Assembly: GCF_964340395.1 (NCBI RefSeq)
Contig: NC_135566.1
Span: 14,994,501 to 15,058,500 of the forward strand
Direction of reading: 5' to 3'
DNA length: 64,000 nucleotides
DNA from: Glandiceps talaboti
Taxonomy: Eukaryota > Hemichordata > Enteropneusta > Spengelidae
Shown: positions 50,401 to 62,549 of the stretch, in pieces
Layout of the letters: the number at the start of each line of letters is the position of its first letter
How positions within the stretch are numbered: the stretch's first letter is position 1
Notes under the pieces: model-generated
Database searches by the model: none
What the model saw: the letters and a program-made list of their open reading frames with translations, nothing else
Told to the model about the DNA's origin: nothing
Program-made: the position numbers and the translations under genes

Positions 50401-51922
50401 TACCACTGGCGTACACATCTTTTAAACAGATATATAGGACATATATTTAAATGATTTAAAGCCGACCCCATATATATGTCTGCTAGTGCTTAAAGACTTA
50501 TTGCTGTGTGTCTGAAGAATTAAGCTATCGTGTGCAGGTATTAGTTTTATGTTACAGACCTAAACGCGTCGATGCTGAAAACATTTCACACCTGTTAAAA
50601 AATTAAATGTACTAAACGTGGGCATTTATGTCATATACACATTTCTTGTTATAAATGGGGATTTCTTAGTGAGAGTATTAATTGACAAAATGTACAAAAT
50701 ATTGATATTTTGACACTAGTGGGATTTGATTTCTCGTGTTATGAAATATTGACGTCTCTACATTCCATGCGCCCTAGATTTTTATTCTGTTTACGGACAA
50801 ATGATTATGTTTTAGCTTTTAAACACGTCATATCCGTACACAAATATTCACTTCCAAAAAGGAATATCTCGGACAAAATGCATGAATAAAAAACTCGACA
50901 TCTCATCTGAATCAATACAAATTCAATTCCGGAGCACGATATTGAGATAATATTCCGGTGGTTATTATATGGTTGTGGTCGTATCACAAATTTGAAATTT
51001 GATTTGATGTAAAGAGATAAATACACCAACATCAACATAATCCATGTTAACGTGTTTATCTCTTTAGTGGACACTATATCCTCTACTCGACTTTTTACAC
51101 ACAGCTGTTGGTTTATGCTATAAAGCCATGCAGCAACCACAACGTAATTTGACGGCAATACATCACAAAGCGCGAACGGTAAAAATAAATTCCTTTACAG
51201 TAAATGTCAGATACTACATGACACAGTTGGTGCTCGTCGTCAGTAATCAGTCAACACCTCGTTACATATAATGTGATAATATGCTGTCATCGTCCTTGAA
51301 TTCTCTGTGAGCATATGACATTACAAAATTGAAAGCTTGTATATAGCTATATATAACAGGTCATTTATGAACAACGTTTACCGTCGTAACACATAACGGC
51401 AATTATGGCGTAAAATGATGAATGCGATCCTCAAGTGAACCGCCATTTGTGTAATCATGCCGTCGCTTATATTTCTAAAGGTCAATATGACTTCGAAATT
51501 CGTAATTACACATAAGAAATTGGCTGAATTTACAATGGCCGTAATATTGAAGATAGAAAATGGTGAAAACGCTCATGTGTTTAATTTGAAAAGCTAATTA
51601 ATGTTGTAATTTGTATAATGAAAAAAATACACATAACACGATATGTAGGCCTCCTCCTGATTTTTGTATTATCTACACGACTTTTATGCTTTTACACAGG
51701 CTGTCCTTATGAGATATGTGTTAGCAAACATTAAGACATTATCTGAATTTTAAATAAATTGAAATGGCCAACTTAGAACACAAATGTTGACACACTTTGA
51801 TATAAAGTAATATTTCAATTCTTCCTAAAGCTAAATACTGTATGTACTACATTGGTTTGAAGGCGATGAAAGAATGGAATTACATACATTTGAATTTCAA
51901 AGTTGTGGCGTGTTTGATACAA

Positions 51923-52009
<87 letters not shown>

Positions 52010-53407
52010 ATAATATATATACACACACTCCACACTCATTTTAGGAGATTGATGAAAGCGAATGTTATCAACACATCCTTTTGAAGATGAATTCAACAAC
52101 TGAGGATAACAGTACGTTTTTAAAGCTAAAATTGATAACAAAGCAAGGTAAGTGACAGTAATTCGTCCTCCAATGTGATAATTAGAGATGTGTCTATATA
52201 TTTTGATTGCACACGGATTGTTACTACGCGACTAATGCACGCTCACTCTATTTGCCAACTTCTCATCGCACAGTTAATTTGGAAAGATGGCGGGCACAGC
52301 GATTCTACAGTTTCATTTTAAACATTCACTTGATAAACTCGAAAGAGAAGAGAAACGACATAAATAGTTTGAGCGTGGTAAGAATCTTAATTTGTCCGTT
52401 ACGACCGCACGGCACAGTAGCCAGCTAAAAAGGAGTCTTGTTGACAGCGACGTGCAGAGGTTCTATTAGTATTGTTTGCATCGTTTGATATGACTGGATG
52501 CCTTTGGGGTATTATACATTCTGAACGGTTGGTACCATTACTGTAAAAGGTCTGGACAGTGATGTAGTACAATAACAATTTGAATTTTCAATAAGTTACG
52601 TTTCCTGCATAAGTCTCAGATAATGTTATAGTCAAGAGAAATACCAACACTTACCGTTGACGCAGGCGTTATTCAAAACCGCTGTTTGATGGGCTGAATG
52701 AGAAATGACGGTAGTAGCTAGCTAGAAGTGTCACCGAACGCATTCTGTGATGGAACGGCACGTCTTGTGTAATGTGGGTTATAAAGTCTAATAGGTGAGT
52801 GTGCAAACAGATTAGCATAAACAGTGACTGCCACAGATATATATTACGGGGTGTTTAGTTCAATGAAATCGAAAGTAAGCATCAGAAAATCCGATGTTGG
52901 ATTGACTGACTGCCTCCCTATTTGTTGGCAATGAAAAGGAAGGTCGCAGTTCGTACATAGATGCGTGGATGTATCAACTCTGACGTAGACATCAACATTG
53001 AATCGCAGACCGGTATATAAATCTCTAGAACGTGCTTGCTTTCTACATTTGTCGCTATCTTCCAATTTGAATAAAATCGACTTACTACGTACTAGACACG
53101 ACTTAAGGATTTGTGCGATTCAAATCCCGGAGATTAGCTGAGTTCGATTTATGGATATGACGATACCGGATATATTTGTCTACAATTTATAGTACTTGTG
53201 AATAGGCAATTAACATGATTATTAGCACGAGTTTAAACAGCGCCACACAGTCCTACAAATTACACACCGTCAGAACACGTCAGGGGATAACGCTTTCCAA
53301 ATGTATTATATTGTTCGTACATCCACCGGCTAAAGTTGCCTACACAATATCGACATCATCAACCAATCAACAGAATAGATAACTGGGAAAACAGATAATC
53401 ATCCAAT
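50401..53407. other. Non-coding; no supported gene
   Basis: The minus-strand 117-codon frame 50805-51158 has one hydrophobic stretch but no recognisable family. GC is a little higher around 52200-53300. Confidence 0.45.
51923..52008 (+). repeat. (TATC)n microsatellite
   Basis: About 21 units. Confidence 0.98.
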
Positions 53408-53593
53408 TGAATGAATGAATGAATGAATGAATGAATGAATGAATAGTTAACTGAGTGACTGCATAAGTGAATGAATGAATGAATGAATGAATGAATGAAT
53501 GAGAGCCTTAGTGAACCAGAGTGAAATGCGTAAATGAATGAACGATCGAATGAATGAGTGAGTGAGTGAGTGAGTGAGTGAGTGAGTGAGTGA

Positions 53594-53634
<41 letters not shown>
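53408..53634 (+). repeat. (AATG)n / (GAGT)n / (GT)n microsatellites
   Basis: Two AATG blocks (53408-53443, 53469-53502), a GAGT block and a terminal GT run. Confidence 0.96.
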
Positions 53635-53636
<2 letters not shown>

Positions 53637-54074
53637 CTTGTGACTTTTAAAAAAATTGCGATGATGGACGTCCTTGAAGCTTAGCACTAACACGTTGGCA
53701 TACCGGTATGTAGATTTACATAACACATTTCTATCCAATCATATAGTTTTAAGTTATATGACGTGTATGCTTTTTTATTTGAATAACAAAGTGAATGTAT
53801 TTTACATATTTTGGGAGACGCCTACATTATGTGTTACAAACAAACAAACAAACAAACAAAATGGAAACCCCAAGGATAATCTGGCATCTGAGTAAAATAA
53901 ATTCATTTGAAACTGAAAAGATAGACGACGCATTAACATTTGACGAATGAAGGCACTATGAATAATCCAAGAAAGGCTGACTAGTCGAATAAATAAAATA
54001 GTAACGGATGGCTTGTCGATTCAATAAATCAACAAGAATAAGGGTGAATGATAACATATTAAAATGAATTAAGG

Positions 54075-54345
54075 AATGGATTAATCAACAAATCGTTATA
54101 TTAATAGAATAATCTACCTATCAATAAATCGCTATATTAATAGAATAATCTACCTATCAATAAATCGATATATTAATAGAATAATCTACCTATCAATAAA
54201 TCGCTATATTAATAGAATAATCTACCCATCGACAAATCGCTATATTAATATATTATTCTACCTATCAATAAATCACTATATTAAAAAAATTGAATAATCT
54301 ACCCATCAACAAATCGCTATATTAATATATTAATCTACCTATTAA
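54075..54345 (+). repeat. Minisatellite, 36-bp unit, about seven copies
   Basis: AATCTACC starts at 54111, 54147, 54183 and 54219, exactly 36 bases apart; later copies have small indels. The unit includes TATCAATAAATCGCTATATT. Confidence 0.9.
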
Positions 54346-54701
54346 TACATGACTTCAAATAGTATATAACTTCAACAATCAACAAATTATCTTTTTATCT
54401 GAATTTCTGAGATGAGTATGTGTTATTGTGTATCAATCCAAGTATCCATGCCTCCTCATTCATTCCTCCATCCATATACCTCATCCCTCCCTCCCTCCTT
54501 CCCTCCCTCATCCGTCCGTCCACTCACCATTCAGCTATCAAATTGTATCACGTCAAATACAGTCTAGATCTCTCACCATCTATGTATCATGATGGTGAAT
54601 ACACACTGTGCACCACTATATTGCATATCAATAGTACTATATTAGTGGTTAGAAGGGTATTACTGTAATATGTTGAAGATCAAATTTGGATATACCGCAC
54701 G

Positions 54702-55034
54702 TTTCATGTTAGTGTTATCACCTTCTCTTGTTGATACGAGCACGCAGAAACCAATAAGAAACTGCATATTTTACACTTTAAGATAGCAAGATTGCTACAT
54801 TTTGTCTAAATAATATAAACCATTTAAACATACTTCTGATCGATGTAGACACGCGGTGCCTATGCAGACACGCGGGTGCCAATGTTTTGATGCCAGTATG
54901 GGGTTCATTTAGATACAATGTCGCAAAAAAACTATATACATTCAATCTTGCTACCTTTAAGTGTAGCATATGCAGTTTCGTATTAGTTTCTGCATGCTTG
55001 TATCATACAAAGCCAGAGAACGCTAACATGAAAT
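54702..55034. mobile_element. Foldback element with arms of about 105 bp
   Basis: Left arm TTTCATGTTAGTGTT...GCAGAAACCAATA...GAAACTGCATA...AGATAGCAAGATTG and its inverted counterpart at 54940-55034. The loop has two copies of GCAGACACGCG-like sequence. Non-coding. Confidence 0.82.
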
Positions 55035-56021
55035 GAGCAGTAAAAATAACACTCGTTGTCGTGGGATGATCCTTCGAGAACCGTTGCCATTCAAAATAGA
55101 TCTTAAATCTAACTATACACGTAGAGCGTAAACTAATTGTACAATTATGGAATGGTGTTTTCAATCTCATTTCCTGACAGAACGGAACAAACGTCACCCA
55201 TAATGTCGACGGAAATGGCAAATGTGCAATTAATGTGCAGAGTGGGTGGTTTGGTTTTGTGACGTGTGTTTGATCTATTGTCTCTCTCAGTTACACCCAT
55301 ACTATTTTTTTTCATTAACATGTTATTAAAACGGGATTCTGTAAGTCGATTGTGTCAGGAAGAAATTGTTATTTCCTGTGAGATTATCCCACAAGTCTAA
55401 AGAAGTACAAATATAAATATTTGGGAAATAATTTGCGAAATATGTATGTTCATAGAAAATATTGTTTTCAAGCTATATTTAACCTGTGTCTGTAATCTAC
55501 CCATCAACGTAATAAATTACTTCATACATAATGAAAGGTAAGAATGCTAAAATTGAGCCATTCACACTTGAAAAGTATAACATTAACAAAATAGGTGTCA
55601 ATCACACAAGTATTGAGGAATCGGTTTTGTTTGTGATATATTCAATGCAGTGAAACAAAATGTTAAATTAATATCACGTAAGGGGTGACATGATTAAAAG
55701 ATCGATGTCAGGTAAACTGGACAAAAAAGAAACGAAATTGCTTCAATTTTCGCCTCAGGCAAACATTGATATTTCTGTCGACTTCTTTCACATTGAAAAT
55801 GGTGTCGCATTACCTCAGACGAAACTGTAAAACATTACTTGGACATAAAAAAAAGACCCACTCCAAAAAACCTACAGGGCTTTCTTAAAACCAATATCGT
55901 TTTTGTTTGATGGAAATATTATTTTTGGTCAACTCTCACCCCATCCCAAATTATTAAAACGATCAATCAATTTCTCTTTGGCTTGTGTTGGTTGATTTGG
56001 TAGTTGGCTAAAATTGAAACA

Positions 56022-56023
<2 letters not shown>
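55035..56023. other. Upstream region of the flavoprotein gene
   Basis: No recognisable promoter element or exon seen. Confidence 0.4.
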
Positions 56024-56189
<166 letters not shown>

Positions 56190-56386
56190 TATAATATGCA
56201 CATGTGTGACCTTGCATAGTTACAATTTGACAGCATTCGTACGCATTTACGTTTTCTATGCTGCCATTGTGTAACATTGTCAATTCATAGTGTTCATCTG
56301 GTTGGTTGGCTGGCCTGGGTTCGAACGAACACTACTGGATCAAAGGTCTTTTGAGTTCAAAGGTCGTGAGGTTCTGCATCATCTAT

Positions 56387-56557
56387 ATGACAATGGCAGG
56401 GTTAGTGTCTGGATTGGCAGGATCAGTGATTAGTCACCCTTTCATAGCAATCGCAGCGCTAGCTGTCATATTGCTAGCCATCAGAAAGGTTTTGAGAACA
56501 TTGCTGAAACCAAAAGTAGTAAACTTTCCACGGAAATTCCCCGCTGATGCAAACAAG
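56387..56557 (+). CDS. N-terminal membrane-anchor exon of a GGR-like flavoprotein
   Basis: Predicted first coding exon, 57 residues from the ATG at 56387. The frame is open further upstream to an ATG at 56306, so the start is not certain; a third ATG lies at 56393. The peptide has a short polar start, a hydrophobic helix at residues about 8-32 (contains AIAALAVILLA), then a basic stretch RKVLRTLLKPK, as expected of a single N-terminal anchor with the basic side in the cytosol. The exon ends after DANK at a GTAAGC donor (56558), phase 0, which matches the phase-0 start of the next exon at 57433. Without that second exon this would only be a small hydrophobic open frame; the link is inferred from phase and sequence continuity. 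Confidence 0.66.
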
Positions 56558-56882
56558 GTAAGCTGCAGGGGAGGGGTTAAGTTTATACTAGGCGAGGTGT
56601 CAGTCCCGGTGTATCAGTATACTGTGTATTACTGATGTGTAAACACCTGATTTCAGGATAAAGGTCGCGAGCTGGAGGCTGGAGGTAACTCGTAAATGCA
56701 TAGTGTTTATAATACAAATCTGTCAAGGATATTTAAATTTGTTTGTTTGTTTGCTTTATTTACACAGTTAAAATAAAGAATGTAATATTAAATCACCAAC
56801 AACACCAAAATCCTGCCCTTGGATATTAACAAGCCTGTGTCAAGAACCTGGCTCGAGAGCTTCTATCACAAGTAGAAAATAA

Positions 56883-56883
<1 letters not shown>

Positions 56884-56939
<56 letters not shown>

Positions 56940-57088
56940 GACTAACTAACTGACTAACTAACTAACTAACTAACTAACTGATTCATTGAGGAACTAATTG
57001 ACTGACCAACCAACCAACCAACCAACCAACCAACCAACCAACCAACCACCCAACTGACTGACTAACTGACTAACTGACTGACTGACTG

Positions 57089-57158
<70 letters not shown>

Positions 57159-57345
57159 AAAAACTAACTAACTAACTAGCCAGTTACCTAGCTAGGCAGC
57201 CATCTAGATAGATAGATAGCTAACTATCTAACTAACTAACTAACTAACTAAGTAACTAACTAACTGACTGACTGACTGACTGACTGACTAAGTAACTAAG
57301 TAACTAACTAACTGACTGACTAGCTACCTACCTACCTAGGTGGCT
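56884..57345 (+). repeat. (AACT)n array with ACCA and GACT blocks, in flavoprotein intron 1
   Basis: About 460 bp of AACT and related tetranucleotides with an ACCA block at 57004-57048. It fills half of the 875-bp intron and ends about 90 bp before the next exon. Confidence 0.95.
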
Positions 57346-57432
57346 GGTTGGCTGGCTAAATAACTTGAATAACTAATGAAAACAAAATAATTCATATAAT
57401 ATTCTAAAATATATGTGTATTATAAATCTCAG

Positions 57433-57657
57433 AATGCACAGAGGAACTTCTACCATGTAGGTATTGTTGGGGCAGGTCCAGCTGGTGCAACAACTGCCTA
57501 CTACCTTGCCAAGGCGGGATGGAATTGTCTTCTACTGGAAAAGAAGACATTTCCACGTGATAAGTATTGTGGTGATGCAGTATGTAAGACAGCCATTGAG
57601 ATTCTAATTGACATGGGAATTTACCAAGACCTGATCAGAGAAAAAAAGGCTCATGTG
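57433..57657 (+). CDS. FAD-binding exon of a geranylgeranyl-reductase-like oxidoreductase, partial gene
   Basis: 75 residues in phase 0. The acceptor is AAATCTCAG at 57432 (an alternative AG nine bases later keeps frame) and the donor GTAGGT at 57658. Sequence shows FYHVGIVGAGPAGATTAYYL, a dinucleotide-binding beta-alpha-beta fold with GxGxxG, an acidic residue closing the fold (LLLEKK), then FPRDKYCGDAVC, which matches the FPRDKxCG block after the FAD fold in the geranylgeranyl reductase (GGR) family. GGR-family enzymes reduce isoprenoid double bonds in chlorophyll, tocopherol or archaeal lipid synthesis; animal members are uncharacterised as far as I know. The catalytic and substrate-binding parts are not in view: I found no convincing later exon up to 64000. 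Intron 1 (875 bp) is largely AACT-type repeat. Confidence 0.85.
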
Positions 57658-57760
57658 GTAGGTATAGAGTTGAAATGATATGTAAAATATAACATTATGT
57701 TTCTCAGTGCTATGATAACCAATGCTTTTGGTAAGGTTTGGCAACCCCAGGAACACTCGT

Positions 57761-57905
57761 GTAAAATGTGCATAGATTTCCATAGCTTGTACCAAAATCT
57801 TGGTGGGGAAACCCACTAACAGGAGAAATCTGGTAAAAATTTGCCTAGATTTCCACACCATGCAGCATAATTTTCTGTGGGAAACCCAGCAAATTTTAAA
57901 CACTT
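57761..57905 (+). repeat. Two 72-bp tandem copies in the flavoprotein intron
   Basis: GTAAAATGTGCATAGATTTC at 57761 and GTAAAAATTTGCCTAGATTT at 57833; both continue to a GGGAAACCCA block. Confidence 0.6.
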
Positions 57906-60900
57906 GGGTAGGGTTTACACTTAATACATTATTCTGCCCTTTACATTGGATGACGATCACATGAAGCAAATCATTTCTTACAAGTCGGAAATGCTTCAAG
58001 TACGCTGACTAACACCTGTAAGTTAGACGTGGATTTACATACATACATGCTCAGCTAGCAATGCCATGGCAATTACTGCTGTGTCACATGTTTACATGAA
58101 CTTGAAGGTTGTTGGTTTCACATATGAATGTCTCTTAATTAATCTGTAGGTATTAAAAGCACTCACTCATGAAATTGATGGCAAATTGATGTCAATTACT
58201 TAGTTGTAAATTAGTTTCTGTTCATTCCACTTTAATTACATTTAACATCAAAATGAACATGTTCATACCGTCAACATCACTAATTAGATCACTTCTCTGT
58301 TTTGTTCTTTCGGGAGATGTTCAGTTGTTAAAGTGCTATTGGATATTATACACTTGTTATGAGGACAGTAGTAGATGTCTATTCCCTCGAGGGCTGCTAT
58401 GCATAATTTAATTCCCGAAGCTAAAAAGAAGATTGCTCTAGAAAGTGGAAAAACTCATGTGAAAAAGTCATGTGCTTTTAGGCACTATGTTGTATTAAAA
58501 TTTCTAACTAGATGGATTATTTCATACAGCATTATATGCATATTTTTGAATATTCTATCAGATCAGGATTGAAGGTTAACAGAGTATGCACCTTGGTAAT
58601 AAAATCCTCACCTTTTGCTCTAATTTTGTTAAATAACCCCTAAAAACCCAACTGCTGTTAAAATCAAGAAAAAGAATCAGGGGGTCACCATACAAATTTT
58701 TGACTCGGAGGTCAAAATAATATAAAAAACAAAAACATTTGAAACATTTTAGAATCCAATATGGCTGCCAAATACTGTTAACTATGGGAAAATAAAAGAT
58801 TATCAATATCATTGTAAATAAGACACTGAACATGAATAACTTTTTATCATTATTTATTTCAAAAGGGTAAGACGAAGCTTTTATGGCAAAGTTTGAAGAA
58901 ATTTGATTTAAGAAATTTTAGGAATTTTTAGAGAAATTCGTCCCGATATATACTTAATCAGCCGATATATTTATTGCTATCAGTTTATGTATGTCAATGA
59001 TGACATAGTTACTTGACATTTGCTGCTTCACTTTCTCGATGTGATACACTTGCATTCTCACAAACTGAAGCTGTTATTTCTTCCTCGACACTGTGAAATA
59101 ACAAACAACCTCTTGACGGTTCCATAAAAGAGGGTGTGGTTAATGGCAATGTATGCTAGCTTAATTTCTTCTTGTAGATTATGAGAATGAAAAAAGATCA
59201 TTTATGGCTAGTAATATCAACACGTGTCTGAGGTTGACTTTTGACGTGAAATGAGTCATTTATCAGCTGAATTTATCAAATTCATACAAATATTAAATGT
59301 CAATCACCTTCTTTCAATGTAGAGCCAGTTTGATTAAGTAGAAATTAAAACATTGTTGCTAAGTTGCCTAACTACCATGGCAACCTGACGAGCTTAATTG
59401 CAGGTGACATCATTGAAATGGTTAAAATGATAGTTGAAAAACAGGAAACACAGCTGGGTTTCTCAGCAGACAAATTCTTAATTCAAACATGAACAGTTAT
59501 CAATAAGTTGTCCTGCCTTGTCTCTGTGGATAATTGTCAGTTATGGAAATTACCCCCCAAAACACCAATATTCTCTGTCTCAATCACTGCAATTTTAAAA
59601 ACATTTACATATACTCTATTACAGAGATTAAGCAAAGTCGACACTAATGGGATAAATCACACAAGCCATTGCTTTCAATGCCATGAAAACTTGCAGAAAT
59701 GATTTGTTTTGCTTCCATGTCAGCTGTTGACAGGCTATAGTTTCCCATTAAGCTAGATAGACCCTGCCTCAGGTACCAATTTCCCTGAAAATAAAAGTCA
59801 CGAAATCTGTTCAACCTTTGCTGTATACAAGCTTGTAACTGATGAGTTTTATAATACTAGTATTCGGTGGCCATATTGGATTCTAAAATGACTTTATAAT
59901 TTGATATGATTTTAACTTTAAATTGTATGGTGATTTTGGATTGATTTATTGAAAAATAGTCTGATATCACCATGGTCTACAGAAGAGCTACATTTGAAAT
60001 GCCAAATATTGGTGATTCAGAAGCAAATGAAACACATAGTATGTTGTGGATATAAGCCCCTGCATAGTCAGTATGCCTATTGTTAATGCTTTGGTACTTA
60101 AATGCTTCATGTTACACCACTGGAGGGTCTATGGTTACACTGAGTTCCTTGTGTACTTTGCATTATAATGTTTGGGAGAGGGTCACATTTTACGATCGGT
60201 AGTTTTGTGACCAAATTGAAGATTCAATGATTGTCAATTTGTTTTGTGTGTTTTGAGATAGATTGCATATGACTATAAGAGAAAGGTAACTAGCCAGTCT
60301 TTTACTGTTTGTCACTTTATATGTACAAATATTGCTTTCTTATACAGTCAAAATCATTTAATTTGTATGTATACATATAATGGAAATATTGATTAACATT
60401 CAGTATATGTAATTGTCGTGGGGAGGGTCATGTTTTAGAAAATGGGACTAAGGGGAGGGTCACTTTTTACAAATGGAGAATGGGGGGAGGGGTTCGTCAT
60501 GTTTTTCTCATGTGTGATTTCCTCTGGCCCCCCTGTAAATACTGAAGGCTCCCTAAGTTTACTTTTTATTTCTTTATTTTTTTTTATTTGTATGAATTAA
60601 TGGACCATTAGAAATAAACAAAAGCGATTCACACTGAACTTGATCCTCAAATTTATCACAATATAGGTAAGTTCTAAAAATCAAAGTCCGGGAAGTGCTG
60701 TTTATAATCACATTTGTTATAATTATTGGTGACGTGGAGTTACAATAAACCATTCTGTTGTTCGTTGTGACTGACATGTGTTCGTGTCAATCATGATCGA
60801 GTTGTATTCCACTTTAATAATACAGTGCCCAATATGTAGATTTTAGTAGATTTTACCTGTTTAATATCGCCCCTAACAAAAACATTGATTACCAGTGCAG

Positions 60901-61525
60901 TGGCATGGATCTAAAGTGGCTCAACGACACTTTGTACTTCCTCAGTTCAGTGGTAACTTGTTGTATTATATCATCGACTGAGACAGTTTGAAAGCTTAAT
61001 GCTAAAAACTTTGAACTTCTTGTGTGTTATAACGTATGTACACCATCTGTAATCTAAGGTTTCTTGCTTGTAGGAATTAGTAGCATTTCTTTTGCGTTTG
61101 TGAAACAACAGAGTAACCACTCTGGTTGCAAATAACAAGGGAATATTGGATATTATGAATTTATTAGGTGCAACTTAATACATGTATTGTATAGGGGATT
61201 TCCTTTCTGTGAAGTCACGAAACAGCTTAAAGCTAATATCATTTTATGAAGTTGATAAATGTCATATTTTTCACATTTTATAGCCCTTGTTCAGTATTTT
61301 GATATTCATTTTATTCTTTCAGTCATTTCATAATTGATTAAGAGAAACCTGGATAATCCCTGGTATTAATGATTTATTCAAGACCTTGGCTCGGGTTAAA
61401 TTTGACACGTTGAAAAAAAAATTTAATTGTGAATTTTGAATTTAAAGGCCTACTTTATTAAAAATCAAACAACAGTTTTTTGGCAGAGCTGTTGAAAAAG
61501 CTGGTCCAGAACAAATTAGTCCTTA
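57906..61525 (+). other. Probable intron 2 of the flavoprotein
   Basis: Follows the donor at 57658. I looked for the next GGR block (a glycine-rich ADSGG-like motif) after AG acceptors and found none that holds a frame; the G-rich repeat at 60170 lies here. Confidence 0.45.
60170..60530 (+). repeat. GGGAGGGTCA-rich unclassified repeat
   Basis: GGGAGGGTCATGTTTTAGAA, GGGGAGGGTCACTTTTTAC and a third degenerate step, plus GAGAGGGTCACATTTTAC at 60176. Probable decayed repeat. Confidence 0.45.
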
Positions 61526-61903
61526 TATAGTCTTGTTCCTGACAACCGTATTCCGATTTTACACTATGTTACCAATCACACATTACAATGTTGTTACTCA
61601 CATAGAATTCTGTGCTCCCCCTACAGCGTTCATATAAACATGATGACGTCTTCATGTCCCCAGGGGATTTCAGTTTCAGCCGACTCTACTGGAGCTGGAG
61701 TTCGGTTTTTACGGTTCACAGCTGTACAAAATGAATATTAATGAGCAACGACGACAGCATGTCAGTTTGTGATGGATAATATTACTGACATGCGCCATCT
61801 GTGCTTTGCCCAGCATGGGGTTGAGTAACGACATTGACTAGATGTAATGTGTGAAGATAACGTAGTGTAAAATTGGAGTTCAGTCGTCAGGAACTAGACT
61901 AAC
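61526..61903 (+). mobile_element. TIR element family F2, second copy
   Basis: Arms TAGTCTTGTTCCTGACAACC...TTTTACACTA (61528 on) and the reverse complement ending AGGAACTAGACTAAC at 61903, about 70 bp each. Shares the internal CATGTCAGTTTGTGATGGAT block with the copy at 8063, but the arms differ beyond the first 14 bases. Lies downstream of the flavoprotein exons, probably in an intron. No clear target-site duplication. Confidence 0.78.
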
Positions 61904-62106
61904 TTTTTAGGAACATTTTCTGAATTTAAAGATAGACGCCAAATTTGAAATATTGACGTTCATTTTATTGTTTACTGGGTGTTTGTTAAGATTAGCTCGA
62001 TGATGGTCAAGGTTCACAAAAAAAAGTTATGACAGCTGTTAACAAACTAGATATTTGACACTAATACTATGTTCAGACTACAAGTGTGAGTCTCACTCTG
62101 AGGCAC

Positions 62107-62418
62107 TTGTTACATACATCTGACACAATACCATAGGTTTTCCCAAATCCAATCGCGTACTTGATATGAGTAGCCAACCAGAGTCCGTCTTTCAATATAA
62201 CACTAATGGTTTGAAATTGAAAGAAAGAGAACCACCAAACAACAACAATATCATTGTCTGCGCTCTTTTCAAACGCTCTGAAGTAGTATAGTATACGGCA
62301 GTGTAAAGTACTGTACCCGTATGTTTCAGCACATTATGCATTCTCATTCATTCATTGAGTGAATTCACTCAGCACTCGTGTGGAAAACCTATGGTATTGT
62401 GTCAGATGTATGTAACAA
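62107..62418. mobile_element. Element bounded by a perfect 37-bp inverted repeat
   Basis: The 37 bases at 62107-62143 (starting TTGTTACATACATCTG, ending GGTTTTCC) recur exactly inverted at 62382-62418, 238 bp apart. Similarity stops sharply outside. The perfect match suggests a young or conserved element. Confidence 0.75.
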
Positions 62419-62515
62419 TGCTCACAAAAGAACTAACGACAGTAAACATAACAGCCAAAAAGAATTAGCAAACAAGCACTCAGCCATGTACAAGCTAGTA
62501 GAGTACAAATAGTTG

Positions 62516-62516
<1 letters not shown>

Positions 62517-62548
<32 letters not shown>
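62517..62548 (+). repeat. (AATC)n microsatellite
   Basis: Eight units of ATCA. Confidence 0.95.

Positions 62549-62549
<1 letters not shown>

Noticed and set aside
50805-51158. 117-codon minus-strand frame with a hydrophobic stretch
   Set aside because: Only one hydrophobic segment and no family motif; considered a receptor fragment and dropped.
56310-56345. CTGGGTTCGAACGAAC resembling a tRNA T-arm
   Set aside because: No acceptor, D or anticodon arms around it.
61672-61740. TTTCAG followed by a frame reading ADSTGAGVRF, like the ADSGG block expected in the next GGR exon
   Set aside because: It lies inside the F2 TIR element at 61526-61903 and does not continue with GGR-like residues, so it is chance similarity.
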